Shown here one piece after another: positions 1-6,510 of a stretch of 8,558 nucleotides of DNA; the first letter of the stretch is position 1, and each line of letters starts with the position of its first letter. Location: NCBI GenBank assembly GCA_964432925.1, contig CAYSPM010000123.1, forward strand, positions 1 to 8,558. Direction: 5' to 3'. This DNA comes from CAYNTC01 sp964432925. Lineage in GTDB: Bacteria; Planctomycetota; Phycisphaerae; Sedimentisphaerales; Anaerobacaceae. The notes below the pieces were generated by a model, which did no database searches, was not told the origin of the DNA, and saw only the letters and a list, made by a program, of their open reading frames with translations. The position numbers and the translations under genes were made by a program.

Positions 1-1008
1 TTTGTAAGCGCGGTCGAACTCATATTTTATCCAGACTGGCAGCGGCCCAGTGGTACTGGTTAGCCACATAGTTGACATGTCTGTGGAGTGCTGGTCGTTA
101 TCGTTCAGTCCTGAGCTATTGATAGTGTTTTCAGGCCCTGTAGAGGCGTTGTGCGAGCTGGAGGCTGTGGCTAGTATGTTTTCGATTTGATAAACAAAAG
201 GCTCTGTTGTAAAGCTCCAGACCTCGCCTTTGAAGACCGTATTATCCGGCGGGGTATTTACTTCATCAACACGCCAGAAGTAGGTTTGGCTGAACTCAAG
301 CCTATAGTCAATATTATAATTGTTGGCATCCTGCGCCAGACTGACCAGCAGAGGGCTACTTGTATCGGCGTCATTTACATCATTGAAATCCGTACCGAAA
401 TAAACATTATGAGTATCAGCAAATTTCCCAGGCGTCCAACTCAGGGATGTCTCGCGAAGCACGTCGGTTACCTCATCATCCGGGACCGGTTCGGTGGCAA
501 GCTCCGGGTGTAACTCCGGGAAGCTATACGTTGCTGCTCCCAGATCCGTGGGATTGCTTATGATTCCGAGCCCAAACGTGGCATTGCGGGTAAGATAATA
601 GCCGCCATAGTTGATCGACTCAAAAGACACGAGCGTCGGGTCTGTCGGGTCTGCCAGACCCGGTACCGGCGTGAAGCTGGCGTCGTTCAGGTACAAGTTG
701 CCAGTTTCAGCCGGGTCGCAGTAGCATATGTAACTCCTGTGCCGCATGTAGTGATTCGCCAATGCCACCGGCATAAATGAGACTGTTCCCGTGCCGGCGA
801 GCCCCGTAACGACGTTCCATTGGCCCTCCGGTGTCAGATCCCCACCTTGAACCATTTGAACGGCTCCGGCAGAAGTCGTACACACCATGAAGTAACCTGG
901 CATATCGTAGGACTCGAGCGCAGTGGTATCCGTGGGAATCTCCTGCGCCTGAACGAATCCTGCCAAACATAGGAATAATGCGATTAGAATTGTCTTTTTC
1001 ACCCACAT
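1..1008 (-). CDS. Secreted AbfB/fibronectin-like/discoidin-like protein, N-terminal 336 residues
   Basis: The frame is open from an ATG at 1008 to the left edge (336 codons, no stop), so the C-terminus lies outside. Residues 1-21 look like a Sec signal peptide (two lysines, hydrophobic core, VQA|QE cleavage). Residues about 30-165 read as an AbfB-type beta-trefoil with three lobes: LESYDMPGYFMV (31), VSFMPVALANHYMRH (76) and VSFESINYGGYYLTR (127). Lobe 2 keeps the family's RHR...DP pattern (H90, D98); lobe 3 has lost it. Residues about 178-272 form a fibronectin-like module (LSWTPGKFADTHNVYFGT at 189, TYFWRVDEVN at 242, WSFTTEP at 264). Residues 275-336 resemble the start of a discoidin (F5/8 type C) domain, with TASSSH, GPENTINSSGL and VWIKYEFD. 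In known families such modules bind polysaccharide, so an extracellular carbohydrate-binding role, perhaps with a catalytic domain further on, is inferred. No catalytic domain is visible here. Confidence 0.85.
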   Translation of the reverse strand, partial: MWVKKTILIALFLCLAGFVQAQEIPTDTTALESYDMPGYFMVCTTSAGAVQMVQGGDLTPEGQWNVVTGLAGTGTVSFMPVALANHYMRHRSYICYCDPAETGNLYLNDASFTPVPGLADPTDPTLVSFESINYGGYYLTRNATFGLGIISNPTDLGAATYSFPELHPELATEPVPDDEVTDVLRETSLSWTPGKFADTHNVYFGTDFNDVNDADTSSPLLVSLAQDANNYNIDYRLEFSQTYFWRVDEVNTPPDNTVFKGEVWSFTTEPFVYQIENILATASSSHNASTGPENTINSSGLNDNDQHSTDMSTMWLTSTTGPLPVWIKYEFDRAYK

Positions 1009-1014
1009 AATCAA

Positions 1015-1022
1015 TCTCCTTT
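1015..1022 (-). promoter_or_regulatory. Shine-Dalgarno site of the secreted protein gene
   Basis: The minus strand reads AAAGGAGA ending 6 nt before the ATG at 1008. This fixes the start codon and excludes the overlapping GTG frame that begins at 1006. A second, even stronger AAGGAGG lies at 1044-1050 with no ATG behind it. Confidence 0.8.
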
Positions 1023-1063
1023 CGAAAAGATTAATAAAATATTCCTCCTTCACGTAAGTTGAG

Positions 1064-1093
1064 AAAAACATGTTTTGGTAACGCCCCAAAACA
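1064..1093 (-). terminator. Terminator-like hairpin inside the leader (possible attenuator)
   Basis: On the minus strand TGTTTTGG (1093-1086), loop GGCGTTA, CCAAAACA (1078-1071), then TG and five T (1068-1064). The 8-bp stem is perfect, but only two of its pairs are G-C, so it would be a weak intrinsic terminator. It lies between the predicted promoter and the secreted protein gene, where termination would reduce expression. Confidence 0.35.
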
Positions 1094-1168
1094 GCTAATG
1101 CCTTCGATAGATTTTAAAGACTTGTACACAGTGTTAAGTACTATTCACTAACTACTGTGCGCTATCCA

Positions 1169-1197
1169 ATTATTGCAAAAACAGCACCAAATGTCAA
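1169..1197 (-). promoter_or_regulatory. Sigma70-type promoter for the secreted protein gene
   Basis: A perfect -35 hexamer TTGACA (1197-1192), a spacer of exactly 17 nt and -10 AATAAT (1174-1169; 5 of 6 consensus) read toward the secreted protein gene. Predicted start of transcription is around 1162. It is the best promoter match I found in the window. Confidence 0.6.
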
Positions 1198-1208
1198 GAA
1201 AATGTCTA

Positions 1209-1464
1209 ACGCGATTACCCGTTTTAAAATTGGTTAGTACAAACGCCTCTCAAAGCCTACAAAACGTGGATTTTGGAACATCAGAATAAGCAACACAGCA
1301 GGGTCCAAAAATGAGAGCAAAAAAAACGTTGGACACATCGGCTTCGTCCCCAGCGGTCATAAGCATATGTTTTGTCAATGTCTTACATCATCCAGATCAA
1401 TTATTAGGCGAAAAAACGAGTGAAAACGGAGGTAATCTCATCGTTGAACAAAGGGTAATCGCGT
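1209..1464. repeat. Long-range 12-bp inverted repeat (arms 1209-1220 and 1453-1464)
   Basis: ACGCGATTACCC at 1209-1220 is the exact reverse complement of GGGTAATCGCGT at 1453-1464. The arms enclose about 230 bp, including the candidate rnr terminator and an extra GGTAATC at 1431. Too far apart for a simple hairpin, they could be paired protein-binding sites or chance. Confidence 0.4.
1319..1355 (-). terminator. Candidate terminator downstream of rnr
   Basis: The minus strand has an imperfect stem, CGCTGG(GG)AC against GTCCAACG, with an 11-nt loop, one mismatch and a two-base bulge. It is followed directly by eight T (1326-1319). It lies about 140-180 nt past the rnr stop and just before the promoter of the next gene, a sensible place for a terminator. 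The long T-run is the strongest part of the evidence; the stem is weak. Confidence 0.35.
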
Positions 1465-1496
1465 GAATGTCTTGGCTTCCACCGTCAGGCCAATTA

Positions 1497-3710
1497 TTAC
1501 CGGCGTTTACCCCTGGATCGTTTTGTCACACTGGTTTTTCGGGACTTTTTCTTTCTTGGTGTACACTGTGCACGGCTGGCAGCTTCAAGTAAAGGCTTAA
1601 CAGGAGCCACGTTAAGTTGGCGAGCAGGTACATTCACCGAAACAATATACACTTTCATTGCCTGGCCGAGACACACACTACATCCCGAACGCTGTCCAAC
1701 CATACGCTGGGTTCGCTTATCGTATTTCCAGCGATCCGGCCCAAGATCGTCCATCTGGATAAGACCTTCAATGCCGTACTTTCGCGACTGCACAAACACG
1801 CCAAAGCCGGCCAGCCCTGTGACAATACAATCAAGCTCATCGCCGATTCTCTTGCTGAGCATTTGCAGTATCAGCACCGTCGTCAATTCTTTTTCAGCAT
1901 CCTCCGCTCGCTGCTCGGTGAACGTTACGTGTTTTCCAATCTGGACCAAATCCTGTGCCGCAGCAAGCTGCTTAGCCTGGTCCATACGACCCCGCAGGTA
2001 ACACTCTAAAACACGATGAACGAGCAAGTCCGCATAGCGCCGTATCGGGCTTGTGAAGTGACAATAACAAGTCGAAGCCAGCGCATAGTGACCGATATGC
2101 AAAGGCGCGTACTGCGCTTTTTCAAAACTTCTAAGCACAGCCAAATTAACTGCCATAGAAAAATCAGCACCTTTCACAGCAGCTAATAGGTCCTGAATTG
2201 CGAACCGATCCGGATTCCGCGGAAGAGAAAAACCGAAAGCCCTGACAACCTTCGCAAGATCCCTCATACTGAACGCATCCGGCTCTGGGTGAACCCGCCG
2301 CATAAACGCAACATCAAGTCTATCCAGAAGCGACGCGACAGCTTCGTTGGCCTCGACCATGAACATCTCGATTATTGTGTGCGGATAGCTATCATCTGCA
2401 GGATGAGCATCAACCACTTGTCCGGATCCGTCCATCACAATTTCCGTCTCCGACAAATCCAGGTGTAACATCCCGTTTTTCGCCCGGCGTTTCTCAATCA
2501 CTCGGCTAAGCGCCTCCATATTCTTTAGCAGCTCAATAACCTCAGGCTTGACCTCTTTCGTATGGCCCTTTAAGGTTCTTTCAGCCTGCTCGTATGTCAA
2601 GCGCTGCCTCGATTTCATAACGCTATTTGCAAACCTGCGAGACACTACACTGCCCTGCTGGTCGTACGTCAGATAAACGCTCTTAACAAAACGCGGCTGG
2701 TCCGGCTGTAAGCTGCAAATTCCATTACTCAAAATCTCCGGCAGCATCGGCAAAGTCTTCCCTGGCAGATAGACACTATTGCCGCGAGTTCTAGCCTCAT
2801 TATCCAGAGCCGAATCAGCCGAAACAAAAAAACTCACATCGGCAATGTGAACCCCCAATATCCAGTTTCCTTTCGAGTCCCTTTCAAGGTTTATCGCATC
2901 GTCGAAGTCTTTCGCGTCTTCCGGGTCAATCGTGATAATTACCTTATCCGTGATATTTTCACGATTATTAGCTTCATCCGGATTGAACACGCCAACTGCC
3001 TGTTTCGCTTGCTCAAGGCATTCATTATTAAATCCGCTCGGCAGATGGTGCTGACGAATTATTGACCGAATCTCGCTCTCGTATCGCCCCGCTTTACCAA
3101 GAACCTCTATTATCACCCCTCTGGCCAAATACTTCTCCGTCGGATAAGACAGTATCTCAACCACAACTTTATCCTTCTGTTTAGCTCCTTTGACACCGAC
3201 GTCATCAACAACGATCTGCTCGAAAAAGCTTGAGCCGTCCGGCTGAACAAGCCAGGCTTCCGGATGTTTCATCAGGGTACCAACGAATCTGTTTTGTGCT
3301 CGTTCGAGAACTTCAATTACTTCGCCGCTGTACCGCATCTGCCTGCCGCGTTTACCTTTTCTTTTAACCTTTGCAACAACGACATCACCAGTCATTGCAT
3401 CCGCTGTCGCATCAGGCGGTATGAACAGATCACCATGTGAATTAGGTTCAAGAGGTGTCACGAAGCCGAACCCTTTGGGATTGGCTCTGAATGTTCCTAC
3501 GATTTGACCAGCTAAGGAAGGAAGGCTGACCATATTCTTGGCGCCTATTACAACGTGCCCGGCCTGTCGCAATTGGTCGAAAGCCAATTTGAACTCCGGA
3601 TAATCCTCCGAACTTACGCCTAACGCTCGTGCCAGTTGTGAAAGCTTAACCGGCTCGTAGTCGTCCCGTTTTAGCAATTTGATTATGCGCTGCCTAAAAA
3701 TCTCCGCCAT
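1497..3710 (-). CDS. rnr: Ribonuclease R (3'-5' exoribonuclease, RNB family)
   Basis: RNase R digests structured RNA processively 3' to 5', releasing nucleoside monophosphates, and acts in mRNA and rRNA quality control. With the start at 3710 (MAEIFRQRI) the protein has 737 residues. Domain order is classical: winged helix (about 1-60), cold-shock domain 1 (about 68-130, with GTFRANPKGFGFV), cold-shock domain 2 (about 140-210), RNB catalytic domain (about 255-590), S1 domain (about 622-703) and a lysine/arginine-rich tail. The metal-binding motif IDPEDAKDFDD gives D262, D268, D270 and D271, matching the four aspartates known from E. coli RNase R. HFTSPIRRYADLLVHR, also typical, starts near residue 551. 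An in-frame ATG at 3749 is rejected because it falls in the loop of an intrinsic terminator. No clear Shine-Dalgarno precedes 3710. The gene follows rpsT on the same strand. Confidence 0.95.
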   Translation of the reverse strand: MAEIFRQRIIKLLKRDDYEPVKLSQLARALGVSSEDYPEFKLAFDQLRQAGHVVIGAKNMVSLPSLAGQIVGTFRANPKGFGFVTPLEPNSHGDLFIPPDATADAMTGDVVVAKVKRKGKRGRQMRYSGEVIEVLERAQNRFVGTLMKHPEAWLVQPDGSSFFEQIVVDDVGVKGAKQKDKVVVEILSYPTEKYLARGVIIEVLGKAGRYESEIRSIIRQHHLPSGFNNECLEQAKQAVGVFNPDEANNRENITDKVIITIDPEDAKDFDDAINLERDSKGNWILGVHIADVSFFVSADSALDNEARTRGNSVYLPGKTLPMLPEILSNGICSLQPDQPRFVKSVYLTYDQQGSVVSRRFANSVMKSRQRLTYEQAERTLKGHTKEVKPEVIELLKNMEALSRVIEKRRAKNGMLHLDLSETEIVMDGSGQVVDAHPADDSYPHTIIEMFMVEANEAVASLLDRLDVAFMRRVHPEPDAFSMRDLAKVVRAFGFSLPRNPDRFAIQDLLAAVKGADFSMAVNLAVLRSFEKAQYAPLHIGHYALASTCYCHFTSPIRRYADLLVHRVLECYLRGRMDQAKQLAAAQDLVQIGKHVTFTEQRAEDAEKELTTVLILQMLSKRIGDELDCIVTGLAGFGVFVQSRKYGIEGLIQMDDLGPDRWKYDKRTQRMVGQRSGCSVCLGQAMKVYIVSVNVPARQLNVAPVKPLLEAASRAQCTPRKKKSRKTSVTKRSRGKRR

Positions 3711-3724
3711 AAAGCAGACCCATG

Positions 3725-3760
3725 AAAAAGCACCCAACCGACTCCACATCGGCCGGGTGC
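3725..3760 (-). terminator. Strong intrinsic terminator between rpsT and rnr
   Basis: On the minus strand GCACCCGGCCGA (3760-3749), 7-nt loop, TCGGTTGGGTGC (3741-3730), then five T (3729-3725). All 12 positions pair, two as G-U wobble, and the stem is GC-rich. It ends 14 nt before the rnr ATG at 3710, so it would end the rpsT transcript or act as an attenuator for rnr. Confidence 0.85.
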
Positions 3761-3843
3761 AATGTTAGTTAACCGTCATAAAATGAAAGAAGCGATAGAC
3801 AGCTTGGGTTAAGATCGAGTACTACTATCCAAGCGATTTGCAC

Positions 3844-4119
3844 TTACACTTTTTTCGCCTTTAGTGCATTTAACTTCTTTGCCAGACGTGATTTCTTGCG
3901 CGCAGCAGTTGTTTTGTGCATTGTGCTCGTGGCTGCGGTTTTATCCAGCTTCGTAGTAACAAGACGAAGTTGCTCTTGTGCAATTTCCACATCGCCTTTG
4001 CTCAACGCTGCCTCAAAATGTTTGATTTGTGTTTTTATCTGGCTCTTACGGGCACGATTAATCACACGCCTCTTGACATTTTGCTTTGTCCTTTTCTTTG
4101 CTGACAACGAATGTGCCAC
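3844..4119 (-). CDS. rpsT: 30S ribosomal protein S20
   Basis: The 91-residue product is small, very basic and helical, starts MAHSLSAKKRTKQNVKRR and ends in a lysine-rich tail (LAKKLNALKAKKV). This matches S20, which binds 16S rRNA early in 30S assembly; family members are usually about 85-90 residues. The start codon is GTG (4119-4117), supported by TAGGAGA 5 nt upstream. The TPR gene ends 94 nt upstream on the same strand and I see no terminator between them, so cotranscription is possible. A strong terminator follows at 3725-3760. I could not find a convincing promoter in 4120-4213. Confidence 0.95.
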   Translation of the reverse strand: MAHSLSAKKRTKQNVKRRVINRARKSQIKTQIKHFEAALSKGDVEIAQEQLRLVTTKLDKTAATSTMHKTTAARKKSRLAKKLNALKAKKV

Positions 4120-4124
4120 TATAA

Positions 4125-4131
4125 TCTCCTA
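4125..4131 (-). promoter_or_regulatory. Shine-Dalgarno site of rpsT, supporting a GTG start
   Basis: The minus strand reads TAGGAGA, then TTATA, then GTG at 4119. The nearest in-frame ATG does not give the conserved MAHS start, so this site decides the GTG start. Confidence 0.8.
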
Positions 4132-4213
4132 AATTTCAACACGAACTTTGTTACAAGAATTCACAAATTTCATAGCAGTGTTTTAAAGCTGACCCATTTG
4201 TATAGAAGCAACG

Positions 4214-6322
4214 TTAACCCGAACCTGGCATTTCTCTTAGTTTGTTTACTCGTTTACTCACATCTTTGTATGCGAAATCATACTGAGCGATTTTGCGATA
4301 AACCTCCAGCGCCTTGTCAGTATCGCCCTGCTCTTCATACGCACGAGCCAGATTATACCGCAATTCCTTGGCAACAGCATCTTCTTTTATCTCGTAAGAA
4401 TCTATCGCCCGTTTGAAGATATCGATCGCATCAGCATACCAGCCCTTCATAAAGAAGCTATAGCCTATTTGATTCATTGCTACGATATGTCGTCGTGGGT
4501 CCTTCTGTGCCTCTTGTAGCAAAGGTATCGCTTCATCGTACTTTTTATTCCTGACCAAGCGAACGCCCAAATCGTATTTGGCCTGCAAGTTGGTCGGATA
4601 GTTTTCCATACAAAGACGATAGTGTTCCAACTCCGTTTTGCTCAGTTGATTCGATAACTCTTCGACCTTAGCTTTCGCTTGCGCATTACCCGGCTGAGCA
4701 TCAAGTGCAGCCTTTGCCCGCTTCAACTTACGCTTGACTTGCCTTATTCTTACAAGGCCGGCCCGCTGCATGTAGCTAAAATCTTCCTTGGCCTTGTAAG
4801 CATCTTCTAAAAGTTTTATAGCCTCGTTCTCGCTCTCATCGTTCTCCAAGTCCGCTAGAGCATCAGCCAGGTGAAATATATTCTTCGGCAGATCCGGGTT
4901 ACGTGCTAGTGCTTTTCTGGCATCTTCAACTGCCCTGACGCGATAGTCTTTGGTCTTGACTACTCTGTCCTGTGCGTAGAGCTTTGCCTGTGTCTCGCGA
5001 TCTTTGATCGACTGCCTGAAGTCCCCCTCCACATCATACTTTCCGCTAGCCATAGTCAACTCGGCTGAAAGGTTTTTGTACTCATCGGCTAAGTCCTTAT
5101 CATTAGGCTTGAGCCGCAATGCACGCTGACAAGCAGCAACAGCCTTGTCATACTCGCCCAGAGCAGCATACGAGTCTTTCAGCAGAACGTATGTTTGTAC
5201 TGACGGTTTGCTCGCCGAGTTATTCGTTTGGAAGATCAAATTGGCAATCCAACCAGCCGTTTTCCTATAACCACCAGTGACGGCAGCCTTGAGCATCGCT
5301 TCGGCATACGGCAAATGACTTGGGTCCCTTGTGAAGAGATACTCCGCGTTGAGCATCTGCTCAAGCGGTGTTTTGCCTCGCATTCGCTTCATCCGCTCCA
5401 TCATTGAAGGCTTCTTGCCATCTTTGCTCTGACGCTGCAAACCCAATTCACAAAGCGGCAGATGACCTTCTTCTAGCGCCTCTGGGGCAAAACGCAACCC
5501 CTCAGTATACATGTCAATAGCATATTCAAAATTACCCATCTCCGCTGCTTTTTGTCCCTTCTCAAAAAAAGCCTTGGCCTTGGCAAGCTCCTGGTCGGAT
5601 ACCCCTTCTGTCGGCCCTGTCAACTGGTCCCCCGATACATTTCCCGCTTCAGTTGCAAGTCGATTATCTTTAACTTTTTCACTTCCCTTTTCAGGCAATC
5701 CACCACTATTGCTACCCAACTTGCTCAAACCAGACTTCTGATCGACCATTCGTCGGCTTGCATTCAGCTTAGCCGCAAGTACTCGCAGCTCTTTCGCCAG
5801 CTCCCGGTCATCCGGTTTCAGTCTCAATGAACGCCGGCAGGCAGCAACTGCTCTTTCAAGCTGACCAACAGCCGCATAAGAATCCTTCAGCAAAAGGTAT
5901 ACCTGCAAGGACGGTTTCTTGGCACTGTTATTTGCTAAAAATATTAAATCAGCTATCCAGCTAGCCGTCGCTTTGTAGCCACCAGCAACCGCAGCTTTGA
6001 GCATAGCTTCTGCATACGGCAGATGCTCAGGATCCTTAGCCAAAAGGTACTCAGCGTTCAGCATCTGCTCAAGTGGAGTCTTGCCCTTTGACCGCTTGGC
6101 CACCTCGTTTGCTGACGGCTTTGCACCGCCTGCTGCATGACGCGACAGAGCCATCTCCCGAAGTGCAACGTGACCCTCGTGAACGGCATCCGGTACCAGG
6201 CGTAGACCCTGAATGCACAAATCAATCGCGCGATCCAGCTCGTCTGACTTTGCTGCCCGACGGGCTTGAGCAAAAATACTATCGGCTTCCGCCATGTTAT
6301 GATTGGTTTTATCTGCCGACAT
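4214..6322 (-). CDS. Cytoplasmic TPR-repeat protein with an internal tandem duplication
   Basis: The 702-residue protein has no signal peptide or membrane segment. Residues about 11-190 and 246-424 are two copies of one unit: each has an N-terminal TPR-like pair (AIDLCIQGLRLVP / AIDMYTEGLRFAP), the identical block GKTPLEQMLNAEYL (80 and 316), LPYAEAMLKAAV (101 and 337) and a final TPR (LLKDSYAA..AVAAC..LRLKP). By hand count about 73 of 99 core residues are identical. A polar, low-complexity linker (about 195-245) joins them. The C-terminal part has further TPR-like helices (about 459-510), a charged probable coiled coil (520-565) and about three TPRs (578-685; last one LRYNLARAYEEQGDTDKALEVYRK). 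TPR arrays bind proteins; no enzymatic motif is visible and the partner is unknown. The ATG at 6322 lacks a clear Shine-Dalgarno, and Met10 (6295) is an alternative. It may be cotranscribed with rpsT. Confidence 0.85.
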   Translation of the reverse strand: MSADKTNHNMAEADSIFAQARRAAKSDELDRAIDLCIQGLRLVPDAVHEGHVALREMALSRHAAGGAKPSANEVAKRSKGKTPLEQMLNAEYLLAKDPEHLPYAEAMLKAAVAGGYKATASWIADLIFLANNSAKKPSLQVYLLLKDSYAAVGQLERAVAACRRSLRLKPDDRELAKELRVLAAKLNASRRMVDQKSGLSKLGSNSGGLPEKGSEKVKDNRLATEAGNVSGDQLTGPTEGVSDQELAKAKAFFEKGQKAAEMGNFEYAIDMYTEGLRFAPEALEEGHLPLCELGLQRQSKDGKKPSMMERMKRMRGKTPLEQMLNAEYLFTRDPSHLPYAEAMLKAAVTGGYRKTAGWIANLIFQTNNSASKPSVQTYVLLKDSYAALGEYDKAVAACQRALRLKPNDKDLADEYKNLSAELTMASGKYDVEGDFRQSIKDRETQAKLYAQDRVVKTKDYRVRAVEDARKALARNPDLPKNIFHLADALADLENDESENEAIKLLEDAYKAKEDFSYMQRAGLVRIRQVKRKLKRAKAALDAQPGNAQAKAKVEELSNQLSKTELEHYRLCMENYPTNLQAKYDLGVRLVRNKKYDEAIPLLQEAQKDPRRHIVAMNQIGYSFFMKGWYADAIDIFKRAIDSYEIKEDAVAKELRYNLARAYEEQGDTDKALEVYRKIAQYDFAYKDVSKRVNKLREMPGSG

Positions 6323-6367
6323 AAGTTTAGAAAGACCACTTCTCTTGCTACGTCGCCCAAAGTGTCA

Positions 6368-6395
6368 ATCGTAATAGTCGGCTGAATTTTGTCAA
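6368..6395 (-). promoter_or_regulatory. Candidate promoter for the TPR gene
   Basis: Minus strand TTGACA (6395-6390, perfect -35), 16-nt spacer, TACGAT (6373-6368; 4 of 6). This would give a leader of roughly 38 nt before the ATG at 6322. It lies back to back with the glyA promoter. Confidence 0.45.
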
Positions 6396-6406
6396 CAAAT
6401 AAATGC

Positions 6407-6435
6407 TTGTACCGAAATTCAGACTGTGTTATAAG
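6407..6435 (+). promoter_or_regulatory. Candidate extended -10 promoter for glyA
   Basis: TATAAG (6430-6435; 5 of 6) is preceded by TGT, an extended -10 pattern. TTGTAC (6407-6412; a weak -35) lies exactly 17 nt upstream. Transcription would start near 6442, which leaves a leader of about 70 nt and supports the glyA start at 6511 rather than 6403. I see no glycine- or folate-riboswitch-like sequence in the leader. Confidence 0.5.
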
Positions 6436-6498
6436 AACAAATCAACGGACCGCTCTTCGTCTGTGAACCAAAAGGCAGCTCGAACAATACGGTTTTAC

Positions 6499-6503
6499 GG
6501 AGA
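6499..6503 (+). promoter_or_regulatory. Shine-Dalgarno site of glyA
   Basis: GGAGA at 6499-6503 lies 7 nt before the ATG at 6511. This site and the family-typical N-terminus decide the start codon. Confidence 0.7.
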
Positions 6504-6510
6504 AACCAAT

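Larger units (their letters stand above)
1009..1162 (-). promoter_or_regulatory. Structured 5' leader of the secreted protein gene
   Basis: If transcription starts about 7 nt after the -10 box, the leader is about 154 nt. A hairpin begins about 3 nt from the predicted RNA 5' end: CACAGT (1159-1154) pairs with ACTGTG (1132-1127), and inside it GTTA/TAAC plus two further pairs extend the stem to about 12 bp around a short loop. A second hairpin followed by a T-run lies at 1064-1093, then two Shine-Dalgarno sequences follow. I do not recognise a known riboswitch. The arrangement could be a protecting 5' stem, an attenuated leader, or a small RNA of about 100 nt ending at 1064. The fold was done by eye. 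Confidence 0.4.
1198..1496. other. Gene-free gap between rnr and the secreted protein promoter
   Basis: I see no credible coding frame or RNA gene. The gap holds a weak candidate terminator for rnr (1319-1355), a long-range 12-bp inverted repeat (1209-1220 with 1453-1464), three copies of GGTAATC in either orientation (1213-1219, 1431-1437, 1454-1460) and three direct copies of AATGTCT (1201-1207, 1377-1383, 1466-1472). Confidence 0.6.

Noticed and set aside
187..513. 108-codon plus-strand frame
   Set aside because: It runs antisense to the fibronectin-like and discoidin-like part of the secreted protein gene, with no family resemblance or SD.
707..1006. 99-codon minus-strand frame starting at GTG 1006
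   Set aside because: It overlaps the secreted protein gene in another frame. Only the frame from 1008 has a signal peptide, recognisable domains and a correctly placed SD.
3711..3749. Longer rnr product starting at the in-frame ATG 3749 (13 extra residues)
   Set aside because: That ATG lies in the loop and stem of a strong intrinsic terminator, and the extra residues do not fit the RNase R N-terminus, which starts well at MAEIFRQRI.
6403..6510. Longer glyA product starting at ATG 6403
   Set aside because: It would begin before the predicted promoter, lacks an SD, and adds 36 residues with no resemblance to the family. ATG 6511 has GGAGA and a typical N-terminus.
6442..6510. Glycine or folate riboswitch upstream of glyA
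   Set aside because: The leader is only about 70 nt and I see no conserved aptamer core or terminator.
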